64,000 bases of DNA from JAABRU01 sp050180235 (GCA_050180235.1 JBFXEJ010000005.1:61288-125287); one strand, 5' to 3'; counted from the first letter of the stretch, positions 7,555-16,603 are shown. Program-made: numbers and translations. The notes: a model not told the origin generated them from the sequence alone.

Positions 7555-9624
7555 ATGACTTACCGCACATTTCCGATCCTTTGCCTGACGGCTTTGATTG
7601 TCGGTCAGGTGTATGTATCGCAGGCCAGGGGAAATGATATTTTTGCTTCCGGCCAGCATGAGGATACCATGCTGATGTTTGTGGGGGAAAAACTGGATGT
7701 GCTTAGCATTGCTTCCCGCAGGGAGGAAAGCGCATGGCAGGCTCCTGCTGTTGCTCAGGTTATCACAAAAAAAGAAATGCGGGAGTATGGCGATAATACA
7801 GTTGCTGATGTGCTGAAAAAAGTTCCGGGTTTTTATATGGCGCAGAAAGAATGGGGAACCCAGCCCTATCTGAGGGGCATACCGGATTCTGTGCTTTTTC
7901 TGTATGATACAGTTCCCCTGTCTTCGGATCTGAGCAAGTCTTTTCATCCCATTGACAATGATCTGTCTCTTGCCGGAGTGAAACGCATTGAAATTATCCG
8001 GGGGCCCGGTTCGGTACTGTGGGGGCCTGATGCGTTTGCCGGTATTGTCAATATTGTTCCCATGAGCGGCAAAGATCTCAGCGGTGTGGAAAGTGAAGTG
8101 ATGTACGGAACCCCCGGAGATCGGCGGGGATTTTATCTGAATATGGGTTATGACATTGGGCGATGGGATGCTTTTCTCTCAGTAAGCGGACAGGAAGGCC
8201 AACTGGATGATACACTGTCCAATGTGGTAAGATTCTGGGGAGATGGGGAAAATGCTGTGGATGCAGAGGATCGCTATGGTTCAGAGTGGCCGGGAAATTC
8301 CCGGTATATCGAGGCATCCGGACGATTTTCCTATGAAAACTGGCTCACGGTCAGTGCGCGGCTTGCGGACAGCCGGAGGGCCTATGCCATGATTATTGAA
8401 GAAGATGATCTGAGCTGGAGGGAAACAAGGGACAATCCTCTTGCTATTATCAAAGTGGAGGCGAAAAAATCCATTGATCATCTGTCAGGTATCCGGATGA
8501 CCGGCACATATCAGCAAATGAAGGATGAGCATCAGATCATTGACCAGTCTTTTACCCAAAAGGAAAGCACGGTTTACGGGGAACTGATTTATGATCGCTC
8601 TTTTCTGGCAGGAAGCGGTCTGTTTACCGGCGGCATTTCTTTTCGGGAAAAACAGATAAATGACGCACTCATATGGAACGGTTATCTGCCGGATTATCTC
8701 AAGCCTGAAAATGAATCCCTGCTGCCACTGCCTCCGGATCAGTCTGACTATGACACCCGGCTCTGGTCAGCCTTTGGTCAGTACAGTCACCGTTTCGGAG
8801 ATATGGAAACCTGGCTTGGGCTGCGCTATGACAATCATGATTCCTACAAAGACAAAACCAGTATGTCCGCGGGCATTTCCTGGAATCCCTCAGAGCAGTG
8901 GATAGTGAAACTGCTGTACGGAACAGCGTACCGCACACCTTTTGCCAAACAGTTGCAGGAAAACGGAACAGCAGACCCGGAAAACATACAGAGCATCAAT
9001 CTTCTGGCTGGCTGGCGTCCTTCTGACAAATGGGGCGCGGAGATTTGCGGATTCTGGAGCAAGATAGCCGATCATGTCATGGAAGACCTTTACGCGGGGC
9101 TTTCCGAACCCAATGAACAGGAATTTACCGGTCTGGAAATCCGTGGGAATTATTCTCCTTTGGAAACATTGGATTTGAGTGCAAATCTGACACTGATCCA
9201 TAACCGTGGGCCGGATGAGACCTATTATTATAACGATTATTCAGAATATCCTTTGGGCGGAGGGGCAGAAATTCCCCATTATGTGAAACTGAATTATCCC
9301 TATGGTTCCGGGGCAGATACCCTGTTCAATTTTGCAGGGGTATGGCATCCGATGGACAATCTCAGTTTATCTGCGGGTCTGGGATATGTTTCTTCGGGAA
9401 AACTCATTTATCTGCGGGATGCGGATTTTTCTGTAAGTTCCGGAGGTTCTTCTGTATGGCTGCTGGATGCTGCCTCTACAGTGAATGATTTTCTGCTTCC
9501 CGGCATGGATTTGCAGGTGAGTGCCAAAAATTTGACAGATGAAAATTATGAAACTCCGGGAACCTACAGTGCGATTGAGGGAGAACCCCTGACAGTGGAA
9601 ATCCGGCTGCGGAAAAAATGGTAG
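7555..9624 (+). CDS. TonB-dependent outer-membrane receptor
   Basis: 689 residues from ATG 7555, which has AAGGA 8 bases upstream and opens directly into a signal peptide (FPILCLTALIVGQVYVSQARG). A plug domain follows (APAVAQVITKKEMREYGDNT, VKRIEIIRGPGSVLWGPDAFAGIVNIV), then a beta-barrel ending in a terminal aromatic (RLRKKW). The subfamily resembles receptors for siderophores, vitamin B12 or other large ligands; the ligand cannot be told from sequence. It transports with energy from TonB-ExbBD, not encoded here. It follows the sigma-54 regulator gene after about 360 bases of repeats, so common regulation is possible but unproven. Confidence 0.93.
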   Translation: MTYRTFPILCLTALIVGQVYVSQARGNDIFASGQHEDTMLMFVGEKLDVLSIASRREESAWQAPAVAQVITKKEMREYGDNTVADVLKKVPGFYMAQKEWGTQPYLRGIPDSVLFLYDTVPLSSDLSKSFHPIDNDLSLAGVKRIEIIRGPGSVLWGPDAFAGIVNIVPMSGKDLSGVESEVMYGTPGDRRGFYLNMGYDIGRWDAFLSVSGQEGQLDDTLSNVVRFWGDGENAVDAEDRYGSEWPGNSRYIEASGRFSYENWLTVSARLADSRRAYAMIIEEDDLSWRETRDNPLAIIKVEAKKSIDHLSGIRMTGTYQQMKDEHQIIDQSFTQKESTVYGELIYDRSFLAGSGLFTGGISFREKQINDALIWNGYLPDYLKPENESLLPLPPDQSDYDTRLWSAFGQYSHRFGDMETWLGLRYDNHDSYKDKTSMSAGISWNPSEQWIVKLLYGTAYRTPFAKQLQENGTADPENIQSINLLAGWRPSDKWGAEICGFWSKIADHVMEDLYAGLSEPNEQEFTGLEIRGNYSPLETLDLSANLTLIHNRGPDETYYYNDYSEYPLGGGAEIPHYVKLNYPYGSGADTLFNFAGVWHPMDNLSLSAGLGYVSSGKLIYLRDADFSVSSGGSSVWLLDAASTVNDFLLPGMDLQVSAKNLTDENYETPGTYSAIEGEPLTVEIRLRKKW

Positions 9625-9802
9625 AAATTTAAGATAGTTAAATCTGTAATAAAACAGATGGCTAAAAGCAAAGCAGTTACAAGGTAATCGGAAATTTTTA
9701 AAATACCGGGGCAGGTGTCAGGAGCCGGTCTGCACTGAAACCTAAACACTGAAACCGGCACATCAGCAATTTCCAACTCCCTGATAACAGGGAGGAATGA
9801 GG

Positions 9803-10033
9803 ATGCAGGCTGTGGCAATGGAATATGTTGAAAATTATATTAAAGAATCTTTCCGGTATGTTAAAGAGACAGGAGAGCAGATCATCATTACGGATCAAAA
9901 TAACATCCCTGTGTTGAAAATGTCCCGTTTACATCCGATGCAAAGTGTTAATCAGGTTTTTAAGGACATCCGGGGTAAGATGAAATATCATGCGGATATT
10001 CTGGAACCTGAAACAGAAGAATGGGATGGGTGA
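9803..10033 (+). CDS. Phd/YefM-like antitoxin
   Basis: 76-residue protein starting at ATG 9803, seven bases after a strong GGAGG (9791-9795); ATG 9797 is too close to it. The N-terminus (EYVENYIKESFRYVKETGEQIIITDQNNIPVLKM) has the Phd/YefM DNA-binding pattern and the C-terminus (FKDIRGKMKYHADILEPETEEWDG) looks like the toxin-binding tail common to VapC partners. The next gene, 11 bases on, is a broken PIN toxin. The antitoxin itself looks intact. Confidence 0.8.
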   Translation: MQAVAMEYVENYIKESFRYVKETGEQIIITDQNNIPVLKMSRLHPMQSVNQVFKDIRGKMKYHADILEPETEEWDG

Positions 10034-10044
10034 AAGTGTGAAAA

Positions 10045-10403
10045 ATGGTGCTTTTTGATACATGTGCATTGATATGGTGGACACCGGGCCTCAAAAAGCA
10101 TCAGACGTTTGCAGAAGAATAGACGATTCAGGTTGTTTTGTATCATCCATATTTGTATGGGAGATTGGTATAAAGATTAAAAAAGGCAAACTGGAAATAG
10201 GCACTTCTTTCACAGATTATGTCAACCGTTTGCATTTTATGCAACAAATTGAAATTGTTCCTGTTGATGAATATATCTGGCTTGAAAATATCAATCTTGC
10301 ATGGATTCATCGGGAACCGGCAGGCAGGAAAATTGTGGCTATAGCAAAAAGAATGAAACTGCAAATCGTTACAGCCGATGAAATTATAAGGGTGTTTTGG
10401 TGA
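10045..10403 (+). pseudogene. VapC-like PIN toxin, frameshifted and catalytically altered
   Basis: ATG 10045 opens MVLFDTCALIWWTPGLKKH, the classic PIN/VapC N-terminus with the first catalytic Asp. That frame stops at TAG 10120. The rest of the protein (VSSIFVWEIGIKIKKGKL, then VTADE near the end) is in the frame that ends at 10403. One frameshift near 10100 therefore separates the halves. The usual acidic active-site segment (family pattern HRDPADR) reads HREPAGR here, so even a repaired protein would lack a key Asp. The partner antitoxin at 9803 survives. Confidence 0.8.
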
Positions 10404-10407
10404 ATCT

Positions 10408-10536
10408 GTGAAAAAGAATCAGAAATCATTAAAATATGCTGTTATTCCTATTGAATTTTCCAACCAACTTTTTCCCAAAGAGGATATTTTTGCTGAAGAT
10501 TTTCAGAAGTATTGGAAAATTACTGTCAGGGCATGA
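10408..10536 (+). CDS. Possible small protein, 42 residues
   Basis: A GTG-started frame (KKNQKSLKYAVIPIEFSNQL...) runs 42 codons right after the PIN remnant. No known family is recognised and there is no clear ribosome-binding site. It could be an unannotated small gene or a remnant. Confidence 0.2.
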   Translation: MKKNQKSLKYAVIPIEFSNQLFPKEDIFAEDFQKYWKITVRA

Positions 10537-10639
10537 TAATGTAGGATGGACTGCAAAGTCCTTTGCAAAGTCGTAATGACGCATTGAAATATTTTGAGGA
10601 ATAAGAAATTTTCTTCTGATTACAGGAAAAAATGACATA

Positions 10640-11495
10640 CTGTTTTACAGTAAAATAACGCCGAAAACGGTGATATCATCACATCCGCAGGTGTGAACCG
10701 CACCCGCATCACCGGTCTCGGTGTATCGAACACGGAAAACTGTCCTGTCTCCGTGAATCCGCATAACCCGGTATCCGGCGGCAGAAAAATCACCTTCCTG
10801 TATGATTACATGGGAATAAGGGTGAGAAAACAGGTGTTTCTCCACAGCGGCACAGACTGGAACCCGGCCCCGGAAACAGAAAAACTGTTTGTGCATGAGG
10901 GCTGGAATGTGATAAAGGAAACCACCATCACTGGCGGAACGAATTCGGAGAAATATCAAGTAGGTGGTCTCAACCTTTCCCAAATCCTGTAGGGAGCCGG
11001 CGGCATCGGCGGGCTGCTCTGTTCCTCGGAAAACGGAACTGTGCTGTATTATTTTTATGACGGAAACGGAAATGTCGGCCAGCTCGTAAACGCAACCGGA
11101 GTAACCATTGCGGCCCATTATGAGTATGATCCCTTCGGAAACCTCATCACTTCCTACGGGGCTTAGCCGAGGGGAATCCTTTCCGGTTCTCCACGAAGTA
11201 TTGGGATGAGGAGACGGGGCTTTATTACTACGGTTTCAGATATTATTCTGCTGAACTGGAAAGGTGTTGGAGCAGAGAGCCGATTGAGGAAAGAGGCGGA
11301 TATGATCTTTATGGATTTGTCAATAATATGAAGGATTTTTACGTTGATCCATACGGACTGAAAAGGAATTGCCGCGAAATAAGAAATGCTTTCTACAGAA
11401 AGCGCATATTGCTGGCAGAAGCTATGAAAAAGCTGGATAAATGGAAAAGAATCAGCTATTATACTGGTTACTGTTTACCCGGACATAAAATCTGA
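10640..11495 (+). pseudogene. Rhs/YD-repeat protein C-terminal remnant
   Basis: Remnant of an Rhs-type protein. Frame 1 reads LYYFYDGNGNVGQLVNATG and AAHYEYDPFGN, typical YD-repeat sequence, but carries in-frame TAG stops at 10990 and 11164. After a frameshift near 11170 the core-ending motif appears: NPFRFSTKYWDEETGLYYYG, RYYSAELERCWSREPI, YGFVNN, VDPYGL. A short divergent tip follows and ends at TGA 11493-11495. In intact proteins the sequence after DPYGL is a variable toxin. The 5' part of the gene is missing altogether, so this is dead debris. Confidence 0.85.
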
Positions 11496-11524
11496 ACCGA
11501 CTATCTGAAATAAAAAAACAAAAA

Positions 11525-11549
11525 ACCGGATGAAATAAATTCATCCGGT
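11525..11549 (-). terminator. Rho-independent terminator of the tRNA/pgsA transcript
   Basis: Perfect 10-bp stem ACCGGATGAA / TTCATCCGGT with a 5-base loop. On the minus strand it is followed by a run of T (TTTTTTG). It lies just downstream of the last tRNA-Gly in the direction of transcription. Confidence 0.9.
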
Positions 11550-11564
11550 CATATAGCAATCTGG

Positions 11565-11640
<76 letters not shown>

Positions 11641-11692
11641 CAGTTATTTTTTTGTTTTGGAAAAAACAAAAATTCCCGCGAATTTTAAAAAT

Positions 11693-11767
11693 TGGAGGCG
11701 GCATCCGGATTTGAACCGGAGAATAGCGGTTTTGCAGACCGCTGCCTTGCCACTTGGCTATGCCGCC
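11693..11767 (-). tRNA. tRNA-Cys (GCA)
   Basis: Minus-strand cloverleaf: acceptor GGCGGCA / TGCCGCC, anticodon loop TCTGCAAAA giving GCA, T-arm GGTTCAAATCC, encoded CCA. It lies between the two tRNA-Gly genes. Confidence 0.97.
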
Positions 11768-11774
11768 GTTTGAA

Positions 11775-11850
<76 letters not shown>

Positions 11851-11909
11851 CATAAAGAATTTTCTGTATAACCGATCCGTGTCTTTCTGTCAACAAAAAA
11901 AATCAGAAA

Positions 11910-12476
11910 TCATGTATGAAGCAGTTTCCGGAAACGGATAAAATAATCAGCCCCTGACCAGAGCGTAAAAACCAATGCACCCCACAGGAAAAACATGCCT
12001 ATGGCGTGAAAATTGAGCCCGAAATAGGGAAAATGGATCAGCAGGGGAATTATGGCGGCTATCTGAAAACCGGTTTTGTATTTCCCCAGCCAGGAGGCAG
12101 ACACATCCTCACCGCTTTCTGCCACAATGCTGCGCAGACCGCTGACGGCCAGTTCCCGTCCGATGATGATGCAGATCACCCACGCGGGTATCCAGCCCAG
12201 GGAAACCAGCATAATAAAGGAGGAGGAGACAATCAGTTTGTCCGCGACCGGGTCCATCACCTTGCCGAAATTGGATGTAAGTCCCCATTTTCTGGCAAAA
12301 AATCCATCCAGATAATCTGAAATGGCTGCCAGACTGAAGAGAATGGCTGCCGCAAATGTGGTGAAATGATTGGGAAACAGCAGAAGCACCACAACTCCGG
12401 GCGCTGCAGCCATGCGGAAGGTTGTCAGAAAATTGGGATTGCTCAGCAGTTTTGAAATTTTTTCCCTTACATCCAT
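11910..12476 (-). CDS. pgsA: CDP-diacylglycerol-glycerol-3-phosphate 3-phosphatidyltransferase
   Basis: Integral membrane enzyme making phosphatidylglycerol phosphate from CDP-diacylglycerol and glycerol 3-phosphate. 188 residues, the usual length. The CDP-alcohol phosphotransferase motif is complete: Asp54, Asp57, Gly58, Ala61, Arg62, Gly71, Asp75, Asp79 within SDYLDGFFARKWG and GKVMDPVADK. Several hydrophobic segments flank it. It is followed by the three tRNA genes on the same strand. Confidence 0.96.
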   Translation of the reverse strand: MDVREKISKLLSNPNFLTTFRMAAAPGVVVLLLFPNHFTTFAAAILFSLAAISDYLDGFFARKWGLTSNFGKVMDPVADKLIVSSSFIMLVSLGWIPAWVICIIIGRELAVSGLRSIVAESGEDVSASWLGKYKTGFQIAAIIPLLIHFPYFGLNFHAIGMFFLWGALVFTLWSGADYFIRFRKLLHT

Positions 12477-12544
12477 TTTCTTTTCCCCTGTTTTTCAGCT
12501 TATGTTTTTTGCGGTGCGTCAATCTGCGTGATAAGGCGGAAAAA

Positions 12545-12602
12545 AATGCTCCCCTCCCGCAGAGGAGGGGAATTTGGGAATCAGCCGGTTTGACCCGCCA
12601 GC
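12545..12602. repeat. CCCCTC/GAGGGG palindromic repeat (family I)
   Basis: A hairpin (CCCCTC 12551-12556, GAGGGG 12565-12570) followed by AATCAGCCGGTTTGACCC. A relative is at about 24775-24830. It sits between the aldolase gene and pgsA. Confidence 0.5.
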
Positions 12603-13247
12603 CTATTTTTCCCGTTTGTTCCAGTCATCCAGAAATGCCTTGATCCCTTTGTCAGTCATGGGATGGGCCGCTAGTTTGGAAAGAACATTGAAGGGAATGG
12701 TGGCTATATGCGCACCCATGAGCGCGGATTCCAGCACATGAAGCGGATTACGCACACTGGCCACGATGATTTCTGTTTCATAACCGTAATTGGTGTATAT
12801 GTCAACAATCTGTTCCACCAGCACCAGACCGTCCTGGGACAGATCATCTAGTCTTCCCACAAAGGGACTGACATACGCGGCCCCGGCTTTGGCTGCCATG
12901 AGTGCCTGAAGCGGCGAAAAAACCAGAGTAACGTTGGTTTTGATGCCCTCTTCCTTCAGCACCCGCACGGCTTTGAGTCCGTCAACGGTCATGGGGATTT
13001 TGACCACGATATTTTCATGGATCGCTGCCAGTTCACGCGCCTCAATGACCATGCCGTTGGTATCCAGAGCTATGACTTCCGCACTTACCGGGCCGTCCAC
13101 AATTTCGCAGATTTCTTTGATCACCTCTTCAAAGTCTCTGCCTTCCTTTGCAATCAGAGACGGATTTGTGGTTACGCCGTCGGCCATTCCCATACGGTGG
13201 GCCTCTCTGATTTCATCCACATTGGCTGTATCAATAAAAAACTTCAT
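12603..13247 (-). CDS. fsa: Transaldolase-like fructose-6-phosphate aldolase (TalC/MipB family)
   Basis: 214 residues, the exact length class of the small transaldolases (TIGR00875). Schiff-base Lys83 lies in NIVVKIPMT; other landmarks are FIDTANVDEI, GVTTNPSLIAKEG, NVTLVFSPLQA and YVSPFVGR. It transfers or releases dihydroxyacetone units in sugar-phosphate metabolism (non-oxidative pentose phosphate branch). Whether it works as transaldolase or fructose-6-phosphate aldolase cannot be told from sequence alone. It is transcribed alone, behind a repeat-rich 5' region. Confidence 0.93.
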   Translation of the reverse strand: MKFFIDTANVDEIREAHRMGMADGVTTNPSLIAKEGRDFEEVIKEICEIVDGPVSAEVIALDTNGMVIEARELAAIHENIVVKIPMTVDGLKAVRVLKEEGIKTNVTLVFSPLQALMAAKAGAAYVSPFVGRLDDLSQDGLVLVEQIVDIYTNYGYETEIIVASVRNPLHVLESALMGAHIATIPFNVLSKLAAHPMTDKGIKAFLDDWNKREK

Positions 13248-13284
13248 TGTTTTCTTTTTCCTCCTAAAGAATTGATATAAAAAA

Positions 13285-13465
13285 AAGTATCACAGGTTTT
13301 CAGCCTGTGATTCTGCTTATAAACAAGCTGGAAGCCTGTTCTGCTTTTTGATTCTGCTTATAAAACAAGCTGGAAGCCTGTTTTACGTTCCTCCTGAGAA
13401 TTGAATATGAACAGGCTTCCAGCCTGTGATTCTGTTTATAAACAAGCTGGAAGCCTGTTTTACTT
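13285..13465. repeat. Cluster of CTTCCAGC inverted repeats (family A)
   Basis: At least four tandem or alternating copies of a short palindrome (ACAAGCTGGAAGCCTGTT and its complement CACAGGTTTTCAGCCTGTG) joined by TCTGCTTATAAA-type spacers. Family members also occur at 7.2-7.5 and 22.2-22.3 kb. The last copy overlaps the 3' end of the YHS gene. Confidence 0.7.
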
Positions 13466-13777
13466 TTTCAGAAAACTGTCCCGGCATTGAGTACTGCAAA
13501 AATAAAAGTCCTGTCCGTCAATGTGCAGATGAACAGCATCCCGTTTGGAAAACCAGGTTTTGCAAACAGGATCCTGAATCATGACATCGTCAGCGGAAGG
13601 GGCTTCCCTTCCTGATACTTTATGAGAAGACTGTCCGTCCTGCAAAGCCATTGACTTCAATTTTTTGTAACCGAAATAAGCGATTCCGGCAATGATGAGT
13701 AATTTGATCAATCTGTTTTGGCTGTCCTTTCCGCAGTTCTGCGTTTTATTTTTTCTGAGTCTTCCGGCATATCTCAC
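13460..13777 (-). CDS. YHS/TRASH-domain protein with one membrane segment
   Basis: 105 residues. A hydrophobic segment (LIKLLIIAGIAYFGYKKL) is followed by a metal-binding YHS domain: MIQDPVCKTWFSK, then DFYFCSTQCRDSFLKK. The domain pattern DPVC...YFCS..C..F suggests binding of a heavy metal or iron. Start GTG 13777 overlaps the stop of the upstream gene (GTGA), implying translational coupling. Its function is not known. Confidence 0.8.
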   Translation of the reverse strand: MRYAGRLRKNKTQNCGKDSQNRLIKLLIIAGIAYFGYKKLKSMALQDGQSSHKVSGREAPSADDVMIQDPVCKTWFSKRDAVHLHIDGQDFYFCSTQCRDSFLKK

Positions 13778-14262
13778 TGTCCTGCTTTTTTTCCTTCACA
13801 CTCAAATTTTTTTTCCATTAAAACAGCTTCTCTTTTTTTCTGCAAAGCCTTCTGCACCAGATAAAAACCCACCGAAAGTGAAATGATAATGGCAGACATG
13901 CCCCAGAGCATTTTCGGATCAAACTCCTTGTAATCCAGTATAATGATTTTCCGGGCAACAGCGACCATAGCAACCAGAAAGACAACTTCCACATGCATAC
14001 TGTCATCATCTAGATAGCTTTTGATGGATTCCAGCAGTTCCAGACCAATGAGAACCATGAGGAAAAATCCGAACACCTCAATCATTTCTTCCACATCCAA
14101 AAGCCTGAGAGGATGTTTGCCAATCTGCTGCCACAGGATCACTGCCAGTTCAATCGTGGAAATCAGAACAGTGACCATCATCAGTGCCAGAAGCACACAT
14201 ATGATAATTTTTTCAAAATATGTTATAAATTTTGCTATCTGTTTTTCAGATCTGACATCCAT
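13774..14262 (-). CDS. PsiE-like membrane protein
   Basis: 162 residues from ATG 14262, with AGGGAA 8 bases upstream. Four hydrophobic helices (IIICVLLALMMVTVLIST; VFGFFLMVLIGLELLESI; VEVVFLVAMVAVARKIII; MLWGMSAIIISLSVGFYLV) with the conserved VARKIIILD segment resemble the phosphate-starvation-inducible PsiE family. Longer readings to 14361 run into folK and are unlikely. Sits in the argH-folK gene string. The role is unknown. Confidence 0.8.
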   Translation of the reverse strand: MDVRSEKQIAKFITYFEKIIICVLLALMMVTVLISTIELAVILWQQIGKHPLRLLDVEEMIEVFGFFLMVLIGLELLESIKSYLDDDSMHVEVVFLVAMVAVARKIIILDYKEFDPKMLWGMSAIIISLSVGFYLVQKALQKKREAVLMEKKFECEGKKAGQ

Positions 14263-14272
14263 GCGGAATTCC

Positions 14273-14776
14273 CTATGTTTCCATCGGAACAATCTCCTGT
14301 CCGGTTTTTTCCAGTTCTTCCAGAAGCTCAGAAACAGTATTCCGTAACAGGGGATGAACAAGCAATGGATTTATATCACAGATCGGCTGCAGAACAAAAT
14401 GTCTTTTGTGCATTCTGGGATGGGGCAGAATCAAATCCGGTGAATCCAGTATCACATCATCGTAAAAGACAATATCCATATCCAGTGTGCGCGGGCCGAA
14501 ACGCTGTTCCGCGCGTATCCGGCCTGCGGAATGTTCAATTGTATTGAGTTCTGCCAGAAGTTCACGGGGATTGAGAGCCGTGCTGATTCTGACAACCGCA
14601 TTCACAAACCAGTCCTGATCTGTATAATCCACCGGTTCTGTCCGGTAAAAATGGGAACAGGCTGTGACAGGGGATGTTTTTCCCAGTTCAGCAATGCCTT
14701 TTTGACACCAAGCCAGTTTGTCGCCCATATTGGAACCGACCGCGATATATGCTGTATGCGGAAATGGTGCTGTCAT
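14273..14776 (-). CDS. folK: 6-hydroxymethyl-7,8-dihydropterin pyrophosphokinase
   Basis: Transfers pyrophosphate from ATP to hydroxymethyl-dihydropterin in folate synthesis. 167 residues from ATG 14776, just before TAYIAVGSNMGDK, which is the normal HPPK N-terminus. The signature RFGPRTLDMDIVFYDD holds the catalytic Asp pair; ILPHPRMHKRHFVLQPICDI is typical of the C-terminus. The frame is open upstream into the lipoprotein gene but that extension is not HPPK-like. Confidence 0.95.
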   Translation of the reverse strand: MTAPFPHTAYIAVGSNMGDKLAWCQKGIAELGKTSPVTACSHFYRTEPVDYTDQDWFVNAVVRISTALNPRELLAELNTIEHSAGRIRAEQRFGPRTLDMDIVFYDDVILDSPDLILPHPRMHKRHFVLQPICDINPLLVHPLLRNTVSELLEELEKTGQEIVPMET

Positions 14777-14783
14777 GCTGTTC

Positions 14784-15212
14784 TCAGTGGATAACTGATA
14801 TGGTTTCAGAATCTTTGCCCATACTGCCATTTTCAGCCACTGCCGCGACTTTGTACATATACAGAAAACCTTTTTCCAAAGTTTCCGTATGGGAAAAAAT
14901 TTTTTTGTCTTCTGCACGCACAGTCGCGATCCGTTCAAAGGGAACCGGGCATCCTTTGCATCTTTCTGCGGAAACCCTGGATTTGAAACGGTACACAGCA
15001 AATTCCGCGGGCACTGCCATCTTGTCCGAAAGATTCACTGTCCATGTCAGACGCAGACTGCCTCCGTCTTTTTCCGCGTTCAGTTCTGCCGGCTGAGGCA
15101 GGGGCAACCGGTGCCGGGGGCTGGGATCAGCCTTGACTCCGCATCCGCTCAGAGACAGACAAAAAAACAGCAGCAAAAAAAATGTCAAAAGAAAAAAATC
15201 ACTCTTCTTCAT
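14784..15212 (-). CDS. Lipoprotein with fibronectin-III-like domain (LptM/YifL-like N-terminus)
   Basis: 142 residues. The signal peptide ends in the lipobox LSGC. The first mature residues CGVKADPSPRHRLPLP recall the short LptM/YifL lipoproteins, which in many proteobacteria are encoded beside argH or lysA. A single FN3-like beta-sandwich follows (LRLTWTVNLSDK ... YMYKVAAVAENG). It starts 14 bases inside argH, which indicates co-translation. Outer-membrane location is likely but the role is inferred from context only. Confidence 0.75.
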   Translation of the reverse strand: MKKSDFFLLTFFLLLFFCLSLSGCGVKADPSPRHRLPLPQPAELNAEKDGGSLRLTWTVNLSDKMAVPAEFAVYRFKSRVSAERCKGCPVPFERIATVRAEDKKIFSHTETLEKGFLYMYKVAAVAENGSMGKDSETISVIH

Positions 15213-16587
15213 TTTTCAGATTTTCCTGTGCCAAAGCAATGGCCTGTTTCACATTTTCCTTTGCTGTTCCGCCAAAAGACTGCCTGCGGCTGAGCATCTG
15301 CTCTGTGCCAAGATAATCAAACAGGTCTTCTGCAAAAAGATCGGAAAAATCCTTGAGTTCCGGAACAGAAAGTTCATGCAGTTCTTTCTGCCGGGAAATT
15401 GCATAGGCAACAGCCTTTCCCGCAATGCTGTGCGCTTCCCGGAAGGGAATGCCTTTGTTTACAAGATAATCGGCCATATCTGTTGCATTGAGAAAACCGC
15501 TTTCCGCAGCCTTTGTCATAACATCGCTTTTGATCCGGATATGGGGAAGCATACGGTCAAACACAGCGAGACAGAGTTTCAGGGTATCTGCTGCATCAAA
15601 CAGGGGTTCCTTGTCTTCCTGCATGTCACGGTTATAGCACATGGGCAGGGATTTCATCAAAGTCAGCAGAGTGATCAGATCGCCATAAACCCGGCCGGTT
15701 TTGCCCCGCACCAGTTCACACACATCCGGATTTTTCTTCTGGGGCATGATGCTGCTGCCTGTGGTAAAGGCATCGGAAATCTCAATAAATGCAAATTCCG
15801 AGGAAGACCAGAGAATCAGTTCCTCAGACATGCGGCTTAAGTGCATCATGCAGATGCTGGCAGCAGAAAGAAATTCTATGGCAAAGTCCCGATCCGCGAC
15901 CGTGTCCATGCTGTTGGCTGATACTTTGGGAAAATCCAGCAGTTGTGCTGTATAATGCCGGTCAATGGGATAGGTTGTGCCTGCCAAAGCCGCACTGCCC
16001 AAAGGCATGACATTGATGCGTTTGAGGCAGTCTGCAAATCTTTCGGTATCCCGCTGAAACATTTCATAATAAGCCATGAAATGATGGGAAAGCAGAACCG
16101 GCTGTGCGCGCTGGAGATGAGTATAACCCGGAAGCACGGTATGCAGATGCTGCTTTGCAAGTTCTGTAAGGGTTTTGCGCAGTTGCCGGAGCAGGGCAGT
16201 CACTTCACGGGTTTCTGCACGCAGCCACATGCGGATATCCAGAGCCACCTGATCATTTCTGCTTCGGGCAGTGTGGAGTTTGCGCGCAGTTTTACCAGCA
16301 ATTTCAGACAGCCGGGATTCAATGTGCATGTGGATGTCTTCCAGACTGTCCTCATAGCGGAACTGGCCGGATTCAATCTCTTTGCGGATCTGCCCCAGTC
16401 CCCTGATCAAAATGTCCCGTTCTTCGTCAGAAATCACCCCAACCTTTGCCAGCATGGTGCAGTGGGCAATACTGCCTTCAATATCATAAGCATACAGACG
16501 GCAATCCACTGCTATGGAAGAAGTGAACCGCTCCACCAGTTTGTCCGTGCTTTGGGAAAATCTGCCATCCCAGGGTTTTTCAGACAT
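15199..16587 (-). CDS. argH: Argininosuccinate lyase
   Basis: Last step of arginine synthesis: splits argininosuccinate into arginine and fumarate. 462 residues, the normal length. Starts KPWDGRFSQSTD, with the fumarase-superfamily signature GSSIMPQKKNPD and HTARSRNDQVALD. It heads a minus-strand string argH, lipoprotein, folK, psiE-like, YHS. argG lies upstream on the same strand but is separated by about 1.1 kb of palindromes and an IS remnant. Confidence 0.98.
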   Translation of the reverse strand: MSEKPWDGRFSQSTDKLVERFTSSIAVDCRLYAYDIEGSIAHCTMLAKVGVISDEERDILIRGLGQIRKEIESGQFRYEDSLEDIHMHIESRLSEIAGKTARKLHTARSRNDQVALDIRMWLRAETREVTALLRQLRKTLTELAKQHLHTVLPGYTHLQRAQPVLLSHHFMAYYEMFQRDTERFADCLKRINVMPLGSAALAGTTYPIDRHYTAQLLDFPKVSANSMDTVADRDFAIEFLSAASICMMHLSRMSEELILWSSSEFAFIEISDAFTTGSSIMPQKKNPDVCELVRGKTGRVYGDLITLLTLMKSLPMCYNRDMQEDKEPLFDAADTLKLCLAVFDRMLPHIRIKSDVMTKAAESGFLNATDMADYLVNKGIPFREAHSIAGKAVAYAISRQKELHELSVPELKDFSDLFAEDLFDYLGTEQMLSRRQSFGGTAKENVKQAIALAQENLKNEEE

Positions 16588-16603
16588 ACTATTTTATCCA
16601 GAA

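Noticed and set aside
13270..13460. Riboswitch or T-box upstream of the aldolase
   Set aside because: The inverted repeats are the CTTCCAGC family found at several unrelated genes.
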